Shown here piece after piece: positions 39,803 through 46,639 of a stretch of 46,639 bases of DNA (the first letter of the stretch is position 1; the number at the start of each line of letters is the position of its first letter). The DNA comes from Clostridia bacterium (GTDB taxonomy: Bacteria > Bacillota > Clostridia > Oscillospirales > CAG-382). Under the pieces are notes generated by a model. That model worked only from the letters and a program-made list of their open reading frames with translations, made no database searches and was not told where the DNA came from. The stretch covers positions 1-46,639 of the forward strand of contig JAFTTN010000003.1 in the NCBI GenBank assembly GCA_017466805.1, read 5' to 3'. Position numbers and translations under genes: made by a program.

Positions 39803-41711
39803 AAATCTTGCGTTGGGCAGAGAAACAAAAATCGAAAGTCTTGCGCCGATAGAAAATTGCTATGCAAGCGTCGAAAAGGGAAGCAAGAATATGCTTACCG
39901 ACGGCAATATCGGCGACCCGACAAGCTGCTATAACGGCGAATGGGCGCACTTTTACCGCGGTGTCGGCAGAAGCGTAACTATAGATTTGGGCAACGATTA
40001 TGCGGTTTGCGGTTTTTCGGCAGGCTTTATTCAAGATAAGGCAATGGGTATATATTCGCCCGAATCGGTAAGGCTTTCGCTTTCCGAAAACGGAGCCGAT
40101 TTTTATAGCGTTTCGCAGGTGAACGCACCTTATCCAGCTTCGTTTTCGATGCAGGTGCGCGCAAATTATTCCGAAAATTTGAAATATCCCTATAAAGCGC
40201 GTTACGCAAGAATCGATTTCGGCGTGGAGGTAAACGTTTTCTGTGATGAAATTGCGGTTTTCGGCAGAGAAGCAGACGGATTCGAATCGGCGCTTTGCGG
40301 CGAGCCGATAAAGGAAACGAACAAAAATTGCTATGCCGCGCGCGATTCGTTGGGCGGCGTTTACGATATTCCTCTGCTCTATTTCGGATATTGGCCCGAG
40401 GACGAGCGTGTTGCAAGGCTAAAAAAGGATGATTTTGTTCCGTATATCGCTTATATAGACCGCGACGGCAACCCGATAGATACGATGTTCGATGCGGTAA
40501 TGCTGTTAACCGTTCAGGGCAGATGCCCCTCGGGAGCAAGCCTTGGCTACCACGGCGCACCGTCGAAGCTTTCGGATTGGGAATTCGTTATCGAGGAGCT
40601 TTTTGCCGAAAACCAAAACCTAAAAGCGCTCGACGAGGCGGTTGCTGAGATAAAATCTAAGCTTTCGCTTGCGAAGGATTATAAGCACAAGGTTTATCTT
40701 ACCGCACCCGTGCCGAAGGTGTCGAACGAGCCGTTCGGCGATTTAAACGGCGACGGGATCGAGGAAAAGCTGTTGACCGACGACGATTGTATCGATGCAT
40801 ACGCAAGCTTCGTCGATAGCGTCACACGCAGGTTTGCAAGCGAGCATTTGGAAAATATCGTTATCGACGGCTGGTTTTGGAACAACGAATCGGCTTCACG
40901 CATGGCAAGGGACGAGGAAGAATATTTTGCAACGCGCTGTGTCGAAAAGCTACACGAGCGCGGATATAAATGCGTGTTTATACCGTATTTCCAAGCGGGC
41001 GGCTGTGAAAAAGCCGAAAAAATCGGCTTTGACTGCACTACTATGCAGCCCGGTCTTTCCTTCCAACAGGTGCTTGGCAAGGACCCCCAAGCGATGATGG
41101 GCGATTTCACTTCGCTTTGCAAAAAATACGGCTTCGGTGTCGAGCTGGAGGTACACCACGGCGTTAAAAACCCCGAAACCAACGAAAAATACTCGCGTCT
41201 TTTCGACGAATACCTTATCGCGTGTATGCGTAACGGTATGATGACCGATACGGTGCACACCTATTATCAGGCGGCGGGGCCGGGAGTGTTCTATTCCTGC
41301 GCCGTTTCGAAGGACGATTCTATGCGCGCCCTTTACGAAAAACTGTATAAATTTATAAAAGGAACGCTTACCGAGCAGGATTTTGCCGAAGCACCGCAAG
41401 CAATACCGATAGCGGAGGAAGCCAAAGGCTCGGCTTTCGAAGAAGCCGAATGCATTGCTTGCGAAGCAGAAGCGACAACCGCCGAGGACGACGGGCTAAA
41501 CCCGCTTGCAATAGAAAGCGAGGAATGCATACTCGAGCCGATATTCGACTGCGAAGAAGAAAACAAAGCCGAGCAACGCAAGGAAGCCAAGTGTACCCGT
41601 GCGAAAAGGTTTATAAAAAAGAACAAGAAAAAGCTTGCTGTCGGTGCGGGCATCGCGGCGGCGCTCGGCGCGGTATATATTATCGCAAAAGCGATAAAAA
41701 AGGACGATTAG
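39792..41711 (+). CDS. DUF4855-type protein with discoidin-like domain and C-terminal membrane anchor
   Basis: About 639 residues from ATG at 39792 (longer frame from 39726 rejected: it lies inside psd). Residues 1-165 resemble an F5/8 C domain (RNLALGRETKIESLAP, DGNIGDP, RSVTIDLGNDYAVCGF). The middle (about 170-530) matches DUF4855, a barrel-like, possibly glycoside-hydrolase-related region: IVIDGWFWNNESASRMARDE, CTTMQPGLSFQQVLG, and DLNGDGIEEKLL, which looks like a calcium loop. An acidic, Cys-containing linker leads to a basic patch and one C-terminal helix (about 613-634, LAVGAGIAAALGAVYIIAKAI). There is no N-terminal signal peptide, so the location is unclear. Confidence 0.8.
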   Translation: MEIRNLALGRETKIESLAPIENCYASVEKGSKNMLTDGNIGDPTSCYNGEWAHFYRGVGRSVTIDLGNDYAVCGFSAGFIQDKAMGIYSPESVRLSLSENGADFYSVSQVNAPYPASFSMQVRANYSENLKYPYKARYARIDFGVEVNVFCDEIAVFGREADGFESALCGEPIKETNKNCYAARDSLGGVYDIPLLYFGYWPEDERVARLKKDDFVPYIAYIDRDGNPIDTMFDAVMLLTVQGRCPSGASLGYHGAPSKLSDWEFVIEELFAENQNLKALDEAVAEIKSKLSLAKDYKHKVYLTAPVPKVSNEPFGDLNGDGIEEKLLTDDDCIDAYASFVDSVTRRFASEHLENIVIDGWFWNNESASRMARDEEEYFATRCVEKLHERGYKCVFIPYFQAGGCEKAEKIGFDCTTMQPGLSFQQVLGKDPQAMMGDFTSLCKKYGFGVELEVHHGVKNPETNEKYSRLFDEYLIACMRNGMMTDTVHTYYQAAGPGVFYSCAVSKDDSMRALYEKLYKFIKGTLTEQDFAEAPQAIPIAEEAKGSAFEEAECIACEAEATTAEDDGLNPLAIESEECILEPIFDCEEENKAEQRKEAKCTRAKRFIKKNKKKLAVGAGIAAALGAVYIIAKAIKKDD

Positions 41712-41721
41712 AGGTATAGAT

Positions 41722-42480
41722 ATGTCACTTATTACTCTAAAATTTTTCAGCGAGGCGCTCGGAATGCAAACCGAAGCGCTTGTGGTAATGCCGCAAAAGG
41801 GCAATTACGGCGAAATCGGAATAAACAGCAACGTAAAGCCGGGGCCATATAAATGCCTTTACCTGCTTCACGGCTTGAGCGACGACCACACTATATGGCT
41901 TCGCCGCACCTCGATAGAGCGCTACGCATCTTATTACGGGATTTGCGTGGTTATGCCGCGCGCCGACCGAAGCTTTTATTCGAATATGAAATACGGCTTG
42001 GCGTACTACGACCATATCGCAAAGGAGCTGCCGAAGGTTATACGCGAATATTTCAACGTTTCGGATAAGCAGGAGGATAATTTTGTTGCAGGTCTTTCGA
42101 TGGGCGGCTACGGCGCGCTTAAAATCGGTCTGCGTGAAAGCGGCTCGTTTGCCGCCTGCGCGGGTATTTCGCCCTGCGGCGATTTAAAACAGCTTACCGA
42201 ATTCAACGAGGTTTTCCGCCCGATATTCGGCGATGATCTGGCTATTCCGCCCGAGGACGACCTTTTGTGCCTTATCGATGCGAAAAAGGATTGCCCCAAC
42301 CGTCCCAAAGTTTATATCGGTATCGGCACCGAGGATTTTCTGTATAACAATATTCAGTCTGTTTGCACAAGCCTGCGCGAAAACGGATATGATTTTACCT
42401 ACCGTGAATCCGCCGGCTCGCACACCTGGGAATTTTGGGACGAATATATTCAATATATCCTTAAATGGATGCTTGATTAA
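41722..42480 (+). CDS. Esterase D / putative esterase family hydrolase
   Basis: 252 residues, alpha/beta hydrolase fold of the esterase D/FrmB/antigen 85 type. The oxyanion region is YLLHGLSDDHTIW, the nucleophile elbow is GLSMGGYGAL, the acid is in IGTEDFLYNN, and the catalytic His is in SAGSHTWEFWDEYI. No signal peptide. Possible substrates are acetylated sugars or S-formylglutathione-like esters; context next to an O-polysaccharide kinase module and DUF4855 gene favours a glycan ester, as inference. It follows the DUF4855 gene by 10 bp. Confidence 0.88.
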   Translation: MSLITLKFFSEALGMQTEALVVMPQKGNYGEIGINSNVKPGPYKCLYLLHGLSDDHTIWLRRTSIERYASYYGICVVMPRADRSFYSNMKYGLAYYDHIAKELPKVIREYFNVSDKQEDNFVAGLSMGGYGALKIGLRESGSFAACAGISPCGDLKQLTEFNEVFRPIFGDDLAIPPEDDLLCLIDAKKDCPNRPKVYIGIGTEDFLYNNIQSVCTSLRENGYDFTYRESAGSHTWEFWDEYIQYILKWMLD

Positions 42481-42528
42481 ACGAAAATAAAATACCGCTC
42501 GCATCTGCGTTCCGGGTAAAAAAAACAC

Positions 42529-42559
42529 AAACACCGCCGAGAATTTCTCGACGGTGTTG
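42529..42559. terminator. Bidirectional terminator between esterase and XRE-TPR gene
   Basis: AACACCG-CGAGAA pairs with TTCTCG-CGGTGTT (one internal mismatch) between convergent genes. Confidence 0.75.
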
Positions 42560-42566
42560 TTGTATA

Positions 42567-43733
42567 CTATTCAAAGCATATTGCGTATTTTATATTTTTG
42601 CGCAATTCGTTTTTGAAGTCTTCGGGGAAGTGTTTAACCTCTTTCTGCCAGAAGTTCTCTCCAAGGGGGCGTAAATCGTCCTTTTCGATAGGTTTCAAGT
42701 GTGCTACTAACGGCGCAGAATAGGAGTAATCGTCTTTGTTGCAAATTGTTTCGTATTCTTTGAAATGTTCAAATCCTTTATCGAAATATTCAAGTGCCTT
42801 TTTATAATCTTCCTTGATATGGGATTCGTGATGTGCCAAATGCATATATAGATTGCCTATATTTTGATGATATTCACCGCATCTGCCGTCATTGAAGATC
42901 GTTTCGAATAGGGTTATAAGCGCAGATTCCATTTTTTGTCCGAAATCAGAATCGTAAAGACTTATCTTTGAAGCCAGAGCGTTGGAAACGGCTATGCGAA
43001 GTTCACAAAGCAATGACATAACTCGTTCGGCTTGATACCTCATCATTTCTGCGCCTTCGGCTGTGTTTGGCATTAGCATTTCCTTGCTGATAACGAGAGA
43101 ACTTTGTGCTTCTGCCAACGCCTTTGCCTCCTTGTATTTCCCCACTTGCATATACAGCGAGGTCATTCTGAGTATAGCTATTTCACGAACCTTTGGAGAA
43201 GGACCTGCTTTTAATAGTTTTTCGAACGCTGATAATGCCTCTTGGAAATATGGATTTTGCGAATTGTATTCGGTATCGTAGCGCAATATGCCCGATTCAC
43301 TTTCATAATTGGTCTTTATTCCATATTTGTTGAAACCCCATGTGTAAAGAGAATGCGCAAGTTCCGAAAGTATTCTTGGTTCGTTGGGAAACTCGTCGGC
43401 GGCTATGCGTAGCAGATCGATACAGCTTTCAACTTCTTCGGATATGCTTCCCTGATAAAGCTGAAATCCTTGGTTTCTGAGAACCGTATTTGCTTTTTCT
43501 AAAATTCGTTTTATTTTTTCTTCTCGGTCGGAGCTGTAACCGAACAGCTCGTCGATAGAAACGTGAAAATAATTAGCGATTGCGGGTATCATCTCCATAT
43601 CGGGATAACCGCCGTTTGCTTCCCAACGGGATATTGCCTGCGACGTTACGCCCAACGCTTCGGCAAGAGCCTCCTGTGTTCGTCCGTCGCGCTTGCGCAG
43701 CTCGCGTATTTTTTGACCTAATGTAAGTTGCAT
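42567..43733 (-). CDS. XRE-family regulator with C-terminal TPR-like region
   Basis: 388 residues. An N-terminal helix-turn-helix (residues 6-60) contains IRELRKRDGRTQEALAEALGVTSQAISRWEANGGYPDMEMI. The remaining 320 residues are alpha-helical repeats of TPR type (for example EALSAFEKLLKAGPSPKVREIAILRM; NIGNLYMHLAHHESHIKEDYKKALEYFDKGF), a layout used for binding a peptide or protein signal. GGAGGTG precedes ATG 43733. Monocistronic; targets unknown. Confidence 0.92.
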   Translation of the reverse strand: MQLTLGQKIRELRKRDGRTQEALAEALGVTSQAISRWEANGGYPDMEMIPAIANYFHVSIDELFGYSSDREEKIKRILEKANTVLRNQGFQLYQGSISEEVESCIDLLRIAADEFPNEPRILSELAHSLYTWGFNKYGIKTNYESESGILRYDTEYNSQNPYFQEALSAFEKLLKAGPSPKVREIAILRMTSLYMQVGKYKEAKALAEAQSSLVISKEMLMPNTAEGAEMMRYQAERVMSLLCELRIAVSNALASKISLYDSDFGQKMESALITLFETIFNDGRCGEYHQNIGNLYMHLAHHESHIKEDYKKALEYFDKGFEHFKEYETICNKDDYSYSAPLVAHLKPIEKDDLRPLGENFWQKEVKHFPEDFKNELRKNIKYAICFE

Positions 43734-43773
43734 AAAAGCACCTCCAACGTTTGTTTATCACCGGTGTGCCTTT

Positions 43774-43801
43774 ATTATAACACACATTTATGCAAAAACA
43801 A
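43774..43801 (-). promoter_or_regulatory. Promoter of the XRE-TPR gene
   Basis: Read leftwards: TTGTTT (43796-43801), 16-bp spacer, TATAAT (43774-43779). A small palindrome CACCGGTG lies between the -10 and the ribosome site and could be an operator. Confidence 0.55.
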
Positions 43802-43904
43802 TTATCAATTCATTGTTACAAACTCAACGATTGGTTGTAAATATTGTCGCAAACTAAAAACACCGAAGGCGAATTTTCTCGGTTGCATCTTTGCTGTTTT
43901 TCTC

Positions 43905-43929
43905 GCTCCGCTTATTGTGGAGCTTTTTT
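43905..43929 (+). terminator. Plus-strand terminator-like hairpin without an upstream gene
   Basis: GCTCCGC / GTGGAGC with a TTATT loop and six T residues after it. No plus-strand gene lies upstream in the 254-bp gap 43734-43987; I see nothing else supportable there. Confidence 0.5.
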
Positions 43930-43987
43930 GTTTTACGCACATAGCAAAAGCCGCGGTGGCTAAATTCAAAATTATCGCTTTTTGCAT

Positions 43988-44317
43988 CTATTCCTTTTCG
44001 GGTATCTGTACCAAGCCCGCAACGTCGGAAACGGGAAGCGCGAATACGATGCCCTGTGCCTTTTTCTGCATTCCCATTTGCTTGTAAAGCGCGTGCAGAA
44101 CGTTATCGCGGATATCCTTTTCGACTACCATCATAAGCATTTCCTTATCGGAATGAATGTTAATGCCGAAAAACGCCGCTTCGTTTTCGCGCGCGACACC
44201 GCGGCCGTTTATAATCGTGCCGCCGCGCACGCCCTGCTCGCGTGCGACGTGCATTGCCTCCTCTGCGAAGCCTGCGTTGACTATTGCGAAGATAACCTCG
44301 TAATTATTCGTTGTCAT
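43988..44317 (-). CDS. PII-like signalling protein, second of a pair
   Basis: 109 residues from ATG at 44317 (AGGAGG 7 bases upstream; a TTG at 44323 is less likely). The fold pattern is that of the PII/GlnB family: NYEVIFAIVNAGFAEEAMHV (beta1-alpha1), GVRGGTIINGRGVAR (beta2 and start of the T-loop), EKEMLMMVVEK-like beta3 (KEMLMMVVEKDIRDNVLHAL), and a C-terminal QGIVFALPVSDVAGL strand. The T-loop is short and lacks the uridylylated Tyr of GlnB. It follows its partner by 2 bp and the DUF1538 gene, suggesting control of that membrane protein by a small ligand. Confidence 0.82.
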   Translation of the reverse strand: MTTNNYEVIFAIVNAGFAEEAMHVAREQGVRGGTIINGRGVARENEAAFFGINIHSDKEMLMMVVEKDIRDNVLHALYKQMGMQKKAQGIVFALPVSDVAGLVQIPEKE

Positions 44318-44319
44318 TT

Positions 44320-44688
44320 TCAATCCTCCTTGCCTTGCTTGTTGTTGCTAAGGAACTGATACATATTAACGCCGATAACGCTCGAAAGCGGCACGGCTAT
44401 GGCAATACCCTTGCCGTTTCTTATCGTTTCGAACTTCGTTTCCAGGCATTTCATAATCGGGTCGACCATATCCTCGCGTACGATGCTCCACAGCACAGCC
44501 TTGTTTATATTAAGACCGAGCATATCCACAATATCGGTGTTCGCCGTGCCCTTGCCGCTCGTTACGGTTTGAAAGTTTACCTCGAACTGACTGAAAACGT
44601 CCAAATAGAACTCGGCTTTCGCACGGTCTACAACGGTTATAACCAGCTTTAGCTTTTTAATTGCCGATTCGTTAATTACGCTTGCCAT
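44320..44688 (-). CDS. PII-like signalling protein, first of a pair
   Basis: 122 residues, start ATG 44688 with GGGGGAGG. KKLKLVITVVDRAKAEFYLDVF, NFQTVTSGKGTANTDIVDML and AVLWSIVREDMVDPIMKCL follow the PII fold, ending NGKGIAIAVPLSSVIGV. It is only distantly similar to the following gene, so the pair may form separate or mixed trimers. No canonical T-loop Tyr or ATP-binding GxGK motif of classical GlnB is evident, although RNGKGIAIAVPL corresponds in position. It lies 13 bp behind the DUF1538 gene. Confidence 0.82.
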   Translation of the reverse strand: MASVINESAIKKLKLVITVVDRAKAEFYLDVFSQFEVNFQTVTSGKGTANTDIVDMLGLNINKAVLWSIVREDMVDPIMKCLETKFETIRNGKGIAIAVPLSSVIGVNMYQFLSNNKQGKED

Positions 44689-44701
44689 ATAGCCTCCCCC
44701 T

Positions 44702-46225
44702 TTACATAAAGTTGATAATCTGCTCGTCGTCGGCTTCGAGTATACGCTTCATTGCGCGTTTTTCCTTTATCTTGTTGGAAACGATAGCCTTGAATCCAAG
44801 CAGCTGAATAGTAATAAGCGGAGCCATTGCAACCAGCGCAACAACGCCGAAGCCGTCGCGCAGGACGGCGTTTTCGCCCTGCAACGCAACGCAGGCGCCG
44901 ATAGCAAAGGGCAGAATAAAGCCGGAGGTCATCGGTCCGCTTGCCACCCCGCCCGAGTCGAAAGCGATTGCGGTATACACCGGCGGAACGAACAGCGAAA
45001 GCGCGAGCGATATAAAATAGCCGGGGATGATATAGTAAACGAGCGAGAAATCGAAAATTATACGCACGACGCTAAGCGCAATAGCCGCGCCGACACCGGC
45101 ACACAAGCCTATCATCATCGACTTTTTCTTTACGTAGCCGCCGGTTACGTCCTCGACCTGCGCGTTCAAAACGTGTATCGCAGGCTCTGCCATAACGACG
45201 AGAATACCCATCAACAGCCCGAGCCCTACAAGCACCGCAGGGTGCAAAGCCGAGGTTTGTGTGCCAAGCTTGTAGCCGATAGGCATATATCCGACGTTAA
45301 CGCCGGTTAAAAACAGTACGAGTCCTAAATAGGTGAAAACAACGCCCACGCCGATTTTCAAAAGCTGTCTTTTGGGCAGCTTAAGGAAGAAAATCTGGCA
45401 GAACAGGAAGAATACGACTATTAAGCCGAGCGCGATAGCAACCTCTTTTGCAACCTGCAACGCGCTTTCGGTATATGCTCGCAAAATATCGTTGCCTGCC
45501 GCGCCGTAGTTAACGGTGTAGCTAAGGTCGTTCCGTGCGAATATGCCGAGCACAAGCACCGCAAGTATCGGCCCGATAGAGCAGAGTGCAACAAGACCGA
45601 AGCTGTTTTCCTGACTGCGTCTGTCGCCCAAAACGCTCGAAATACCAACACCCAGCGCCATTATAAAGGGAACTGTAATAGGTCCGGTGGTTACCCCGCC
45701 CGAGTCGAACGCCATAGGGAGCAGGTCGAGGTTTTCGTTTACCGCCAAAAGCAGCGAAAGCGCAAACAAAAGCATATAGAACAGCATTAAAATGTTCGAA
45801 AGCCTGCGCTTGAACACGATTCGCAAAATAGCAATAATCAAAAACGTGCCGACGCCGAATCCGACTGTGTAAATCAACAGCTTGCCGTTCATAACCGAGC
45901 TTACTTGGTTTGCCAAAACCTGCAAATCCGGCTCGGCAATAGTGATAAGCATACCCAAAACGAAGCATACCGCCAAAAGCAAGGTTATCGTTTTCTGGCG
46001 CGAAAGACCTGCACCGACGTGCGTGCCCATAGGAGTCATTGCAATATCCGCGCCCATATTAAAGAATCCGATGCCCAATACCAAAAGCACCGCTCCGATA
46101 GTAAAGCTTATCATTTCCCCGTGATTGAAGGAAAAGCCGGGTAAAAGCGAAACAAGGTATACAATCAAGGTTATCGGCAGCGCCGAAACCAACGCCTCCC
46201 GTATCTTCGCCCACAATTCTTTCAA
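44702..46225 (-). CDS. DUF1538 integral membrane protein
   Basis: 507 residues from TTG at 46225 with GGTGG 6 bases upstream. About 12-14 membrane helices arranged as two homologous halves: each contains an AFDSGGV motif (MAFDSGGVTTGPITVPFIMALG near 168 and IAFDSGGVASGPMTSGFILPFAIG near 413) and an AEP motif (ITIAEPDLQVLANQV; VVMAEPAIHVLNAQV). This internal duplication with paired short polar motifs is typical of transporters that bind substrate between the halves. DUF1538 proteins have no established substrate to my knowledge. The two PII-like genes directly downstream suggest ligand-controlled transport. Confidence 0.88.
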   Translation of the reverse strand: MKELWAKIREALVSALPITLIVYLVSLLPGFSFNHGEMISFTIGAVLLVLGIGFFNMGADIAMTPMGTHVGAGLSRQKTITLLLAVCFVLGMLITIAEPDLQVLANQVSSVMNGKLLIYTVGFGVGTFLIIAILRIVFKRRLSNILMLFYMLLFALSLLLAVNENLDLLPMAFDSGGVTTGPITVPFIMALGVGISSVLGDRRSQENSFGLVALCSIGPILAVLVLGIFARNDLSYTVNYGAAGNDILRAYTESALQVAKEVAIALGLIVVFFLFCQIFFLKLPKRQLLKIGVGVVFTYLGLVLFLTGVNVGYMPIGYKLGTQTSALHPAVLVGLGLLMGILVVMAEPAIHVLNAQVEDVTGGYVKKKSMMIGLCAGVGAAIALSVVRIIFDFSLVYYIIPGYFISLALSLFVPPVYTAIAFDSGGVASGPMTSGFILPFAIGACVALQGENAVLRDGFGVVALVAMAPLITIQLLGFKAIVSNKIKEKRAMKRILEADDEQIINFM

Positions 46226-46259
46226 TTAAATCCACCTGCCCGAAATCTATGTCTATATC

Positions 46260-46287
46260 AGTATAACAGAAAATATATTTTCTGCAA
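46260..46287 (-). promoter_or_regulatory. Promoter of the DUF1538/PII operon
   Basis: Read leftwards: TTGCAG (46282-46287), 16-bp spacer, TATACT (46260-46265), about 35 bases ahead of the start codon. Confidence 0.65.
46267..46284. promoter_or_regulatory. 18-bp perfect palindrome in the promoter spacer
   Basis: CAGAAAATATATTTTCTG is its own reverse complement and covers the space between the -10 and -35 elements, overlapping the -35 by 3 bases. This is the classic position for a repressor operator; the binding protein is not identifiable here. Confidence 0.6.
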
Positions 46288-46340
46288 GCGAAAACCGCCC
46301 AAAGTCCTGCAAATTAACAGATTCTTAACTTATGCACAAA

Positions 46341-46374
46341 AAAATCAAAGCCCGAAGCGTACTTCGGGCTTTAT
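46341..46374 (-). terminator. Terminator of the right-edge gene
   Basis: AAAGCCCGAAG, CGTA loop, CTTCGGGCTTT (46347-46372), then a T-rich tract read leftwards. Confidence 0.85.
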
Positions 46375-46376
46375 CC

Positions 46377-46639
46377 TTATTCAAATGAAATGTTTGCTGA
46401 GATAGCTTGCTTTATTCGTTGATTTCGCTTTTCAACGAAGTCCAGTTCTTTTTCAATCCATGATAAATATTCTTCTACGGTCTTGGGCAACGGATTATAC
46501 TCAACTGCGCCACTTCCTAACCAAAAGTTAACGTGGTTATAGTCATCGGTAACGCAATCTTGCAAAAAGAAGAAATCAACATATCCTTTGAAATCCACAA
46601 ACAAATCGAAAAAGTTTTTGTTCTGTAAAAGTGTATTGT
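46377..46639 (-). CDS. C-terminal part of an uncharacterised protein (partial at window edge)
   Basis: The frame is open from the right edge to the stop at 46377; about 87 residues are visible. Because codons ahead of a possible TTG at 46604 read equally well (NTLLQNKNFFDLFVDFKGY), the gene continues beyond the window. The visible part contains GYVDFFFLQDCVTDDY and a C-terminal helix VEEYLSWIEKELDFVEKRNQRI, a pattern I associate with DUF6994-like proteins, low certainty. Soluble; function unknown. Confidence 0.6.
   Translation of the reverse strand, partial: NTLLQNKNFFDLFVDFKGYVDFFFLQDCVTDDYNHVNFWLGSGAVEYNPLPKTVEEYLSWIEKELDFVEKRNQRIKQAISANISFE

Overview
The window looks like a chromosome segment of an anaerobic, low-to-mid GC Clostridia-type Firmicute, probably a gut organism of the Oscillospirales/Christensenellales kind. 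This is inferred from family content, not from a marker gene: a cmk-plsC-ispH/rpsA-fusion cluster, an oxygen-sensitive class III ribonucleotide reductase with its radical-SAM activase, a CpsB/CpsC/CpsD tyrosine-kinase module, a DUF4855 protein, paired DUF2975 proteins with a small HTH regulator, and AGGAGG ribosome sites almost everywhere. No tRNA, rRNA, CRISPR array, transposase or integrase was recognised. Promoters are easy to read, most being TTGACA/TATAAT-like with a 17-bp spacer.

Left end (1-4300, visibly more AT-rich than the rest): an accessory region transcribed leftwards. It holds two fragments that look like displaced C-terminal tips of Rhs/YD-repeat polymorphic toxins (111-440, still carrying a YD-repeat trace, and 2223-2531), a third SD-less fragment (1365-1724), and interleaved small proteins with good ribosome sites, mostly with two membrane helices. 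This layout fits an orphan toxin-tip/immunity array whose parent gene is outside the window. Upstream of it is a gene-free stretch with a strong promoter and an intrinsic terminator about 150 nt apart, a candidate small RNA.

Core (4300-22100): sugar O-acetyltransferase, trmO, small membrane and zinc-ribbon proteins, tex, gdhA, an XRE regulator, an OmpR-type two-component system, a large surface lipoprotein, then the anaerobic dNTP block (nrdG, nrdD, trxB). NrdD carries a fused glutaredoxin-like C-terminus, its promoter carries three NrdR-like boxes, and thioredoxin reductase lies next to it. A DUF2975/DUF2975/HTH operon and azlCD follow.

Middle (22100-36600): three tandem paralogous discoidin-type lipoproteins, each behind a consensus promoter; then cmk, plsC and an ispH-ribosomal protein S1 fusion with an internal ribosome site; pgeF; a YhaO/YhaN (SbcD/SbcC-like) pair followed closely by recG and dusB.

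Right part (36600-46639): a CpsB-CpsC-CpsD tyrosine phosphatase/kinase module followed by phosphatidylserine decarboxylase, a DUF4855 protein with a C-terminal membrane anchor, and an esterase; an XRE-TPR regulator; then a leftward operon of a DUF1538 membrane protein and two divergent PII-like proteins whose promoter spacer is filled by an 18-bp perfect palindrome. A partial gene runs off the right edge.

The least-explained pieces are the DUF1538/PII operon, the orphan tip array, the tandem lipoproteins, the candidate RNA near 3600 and the fused NrdD.
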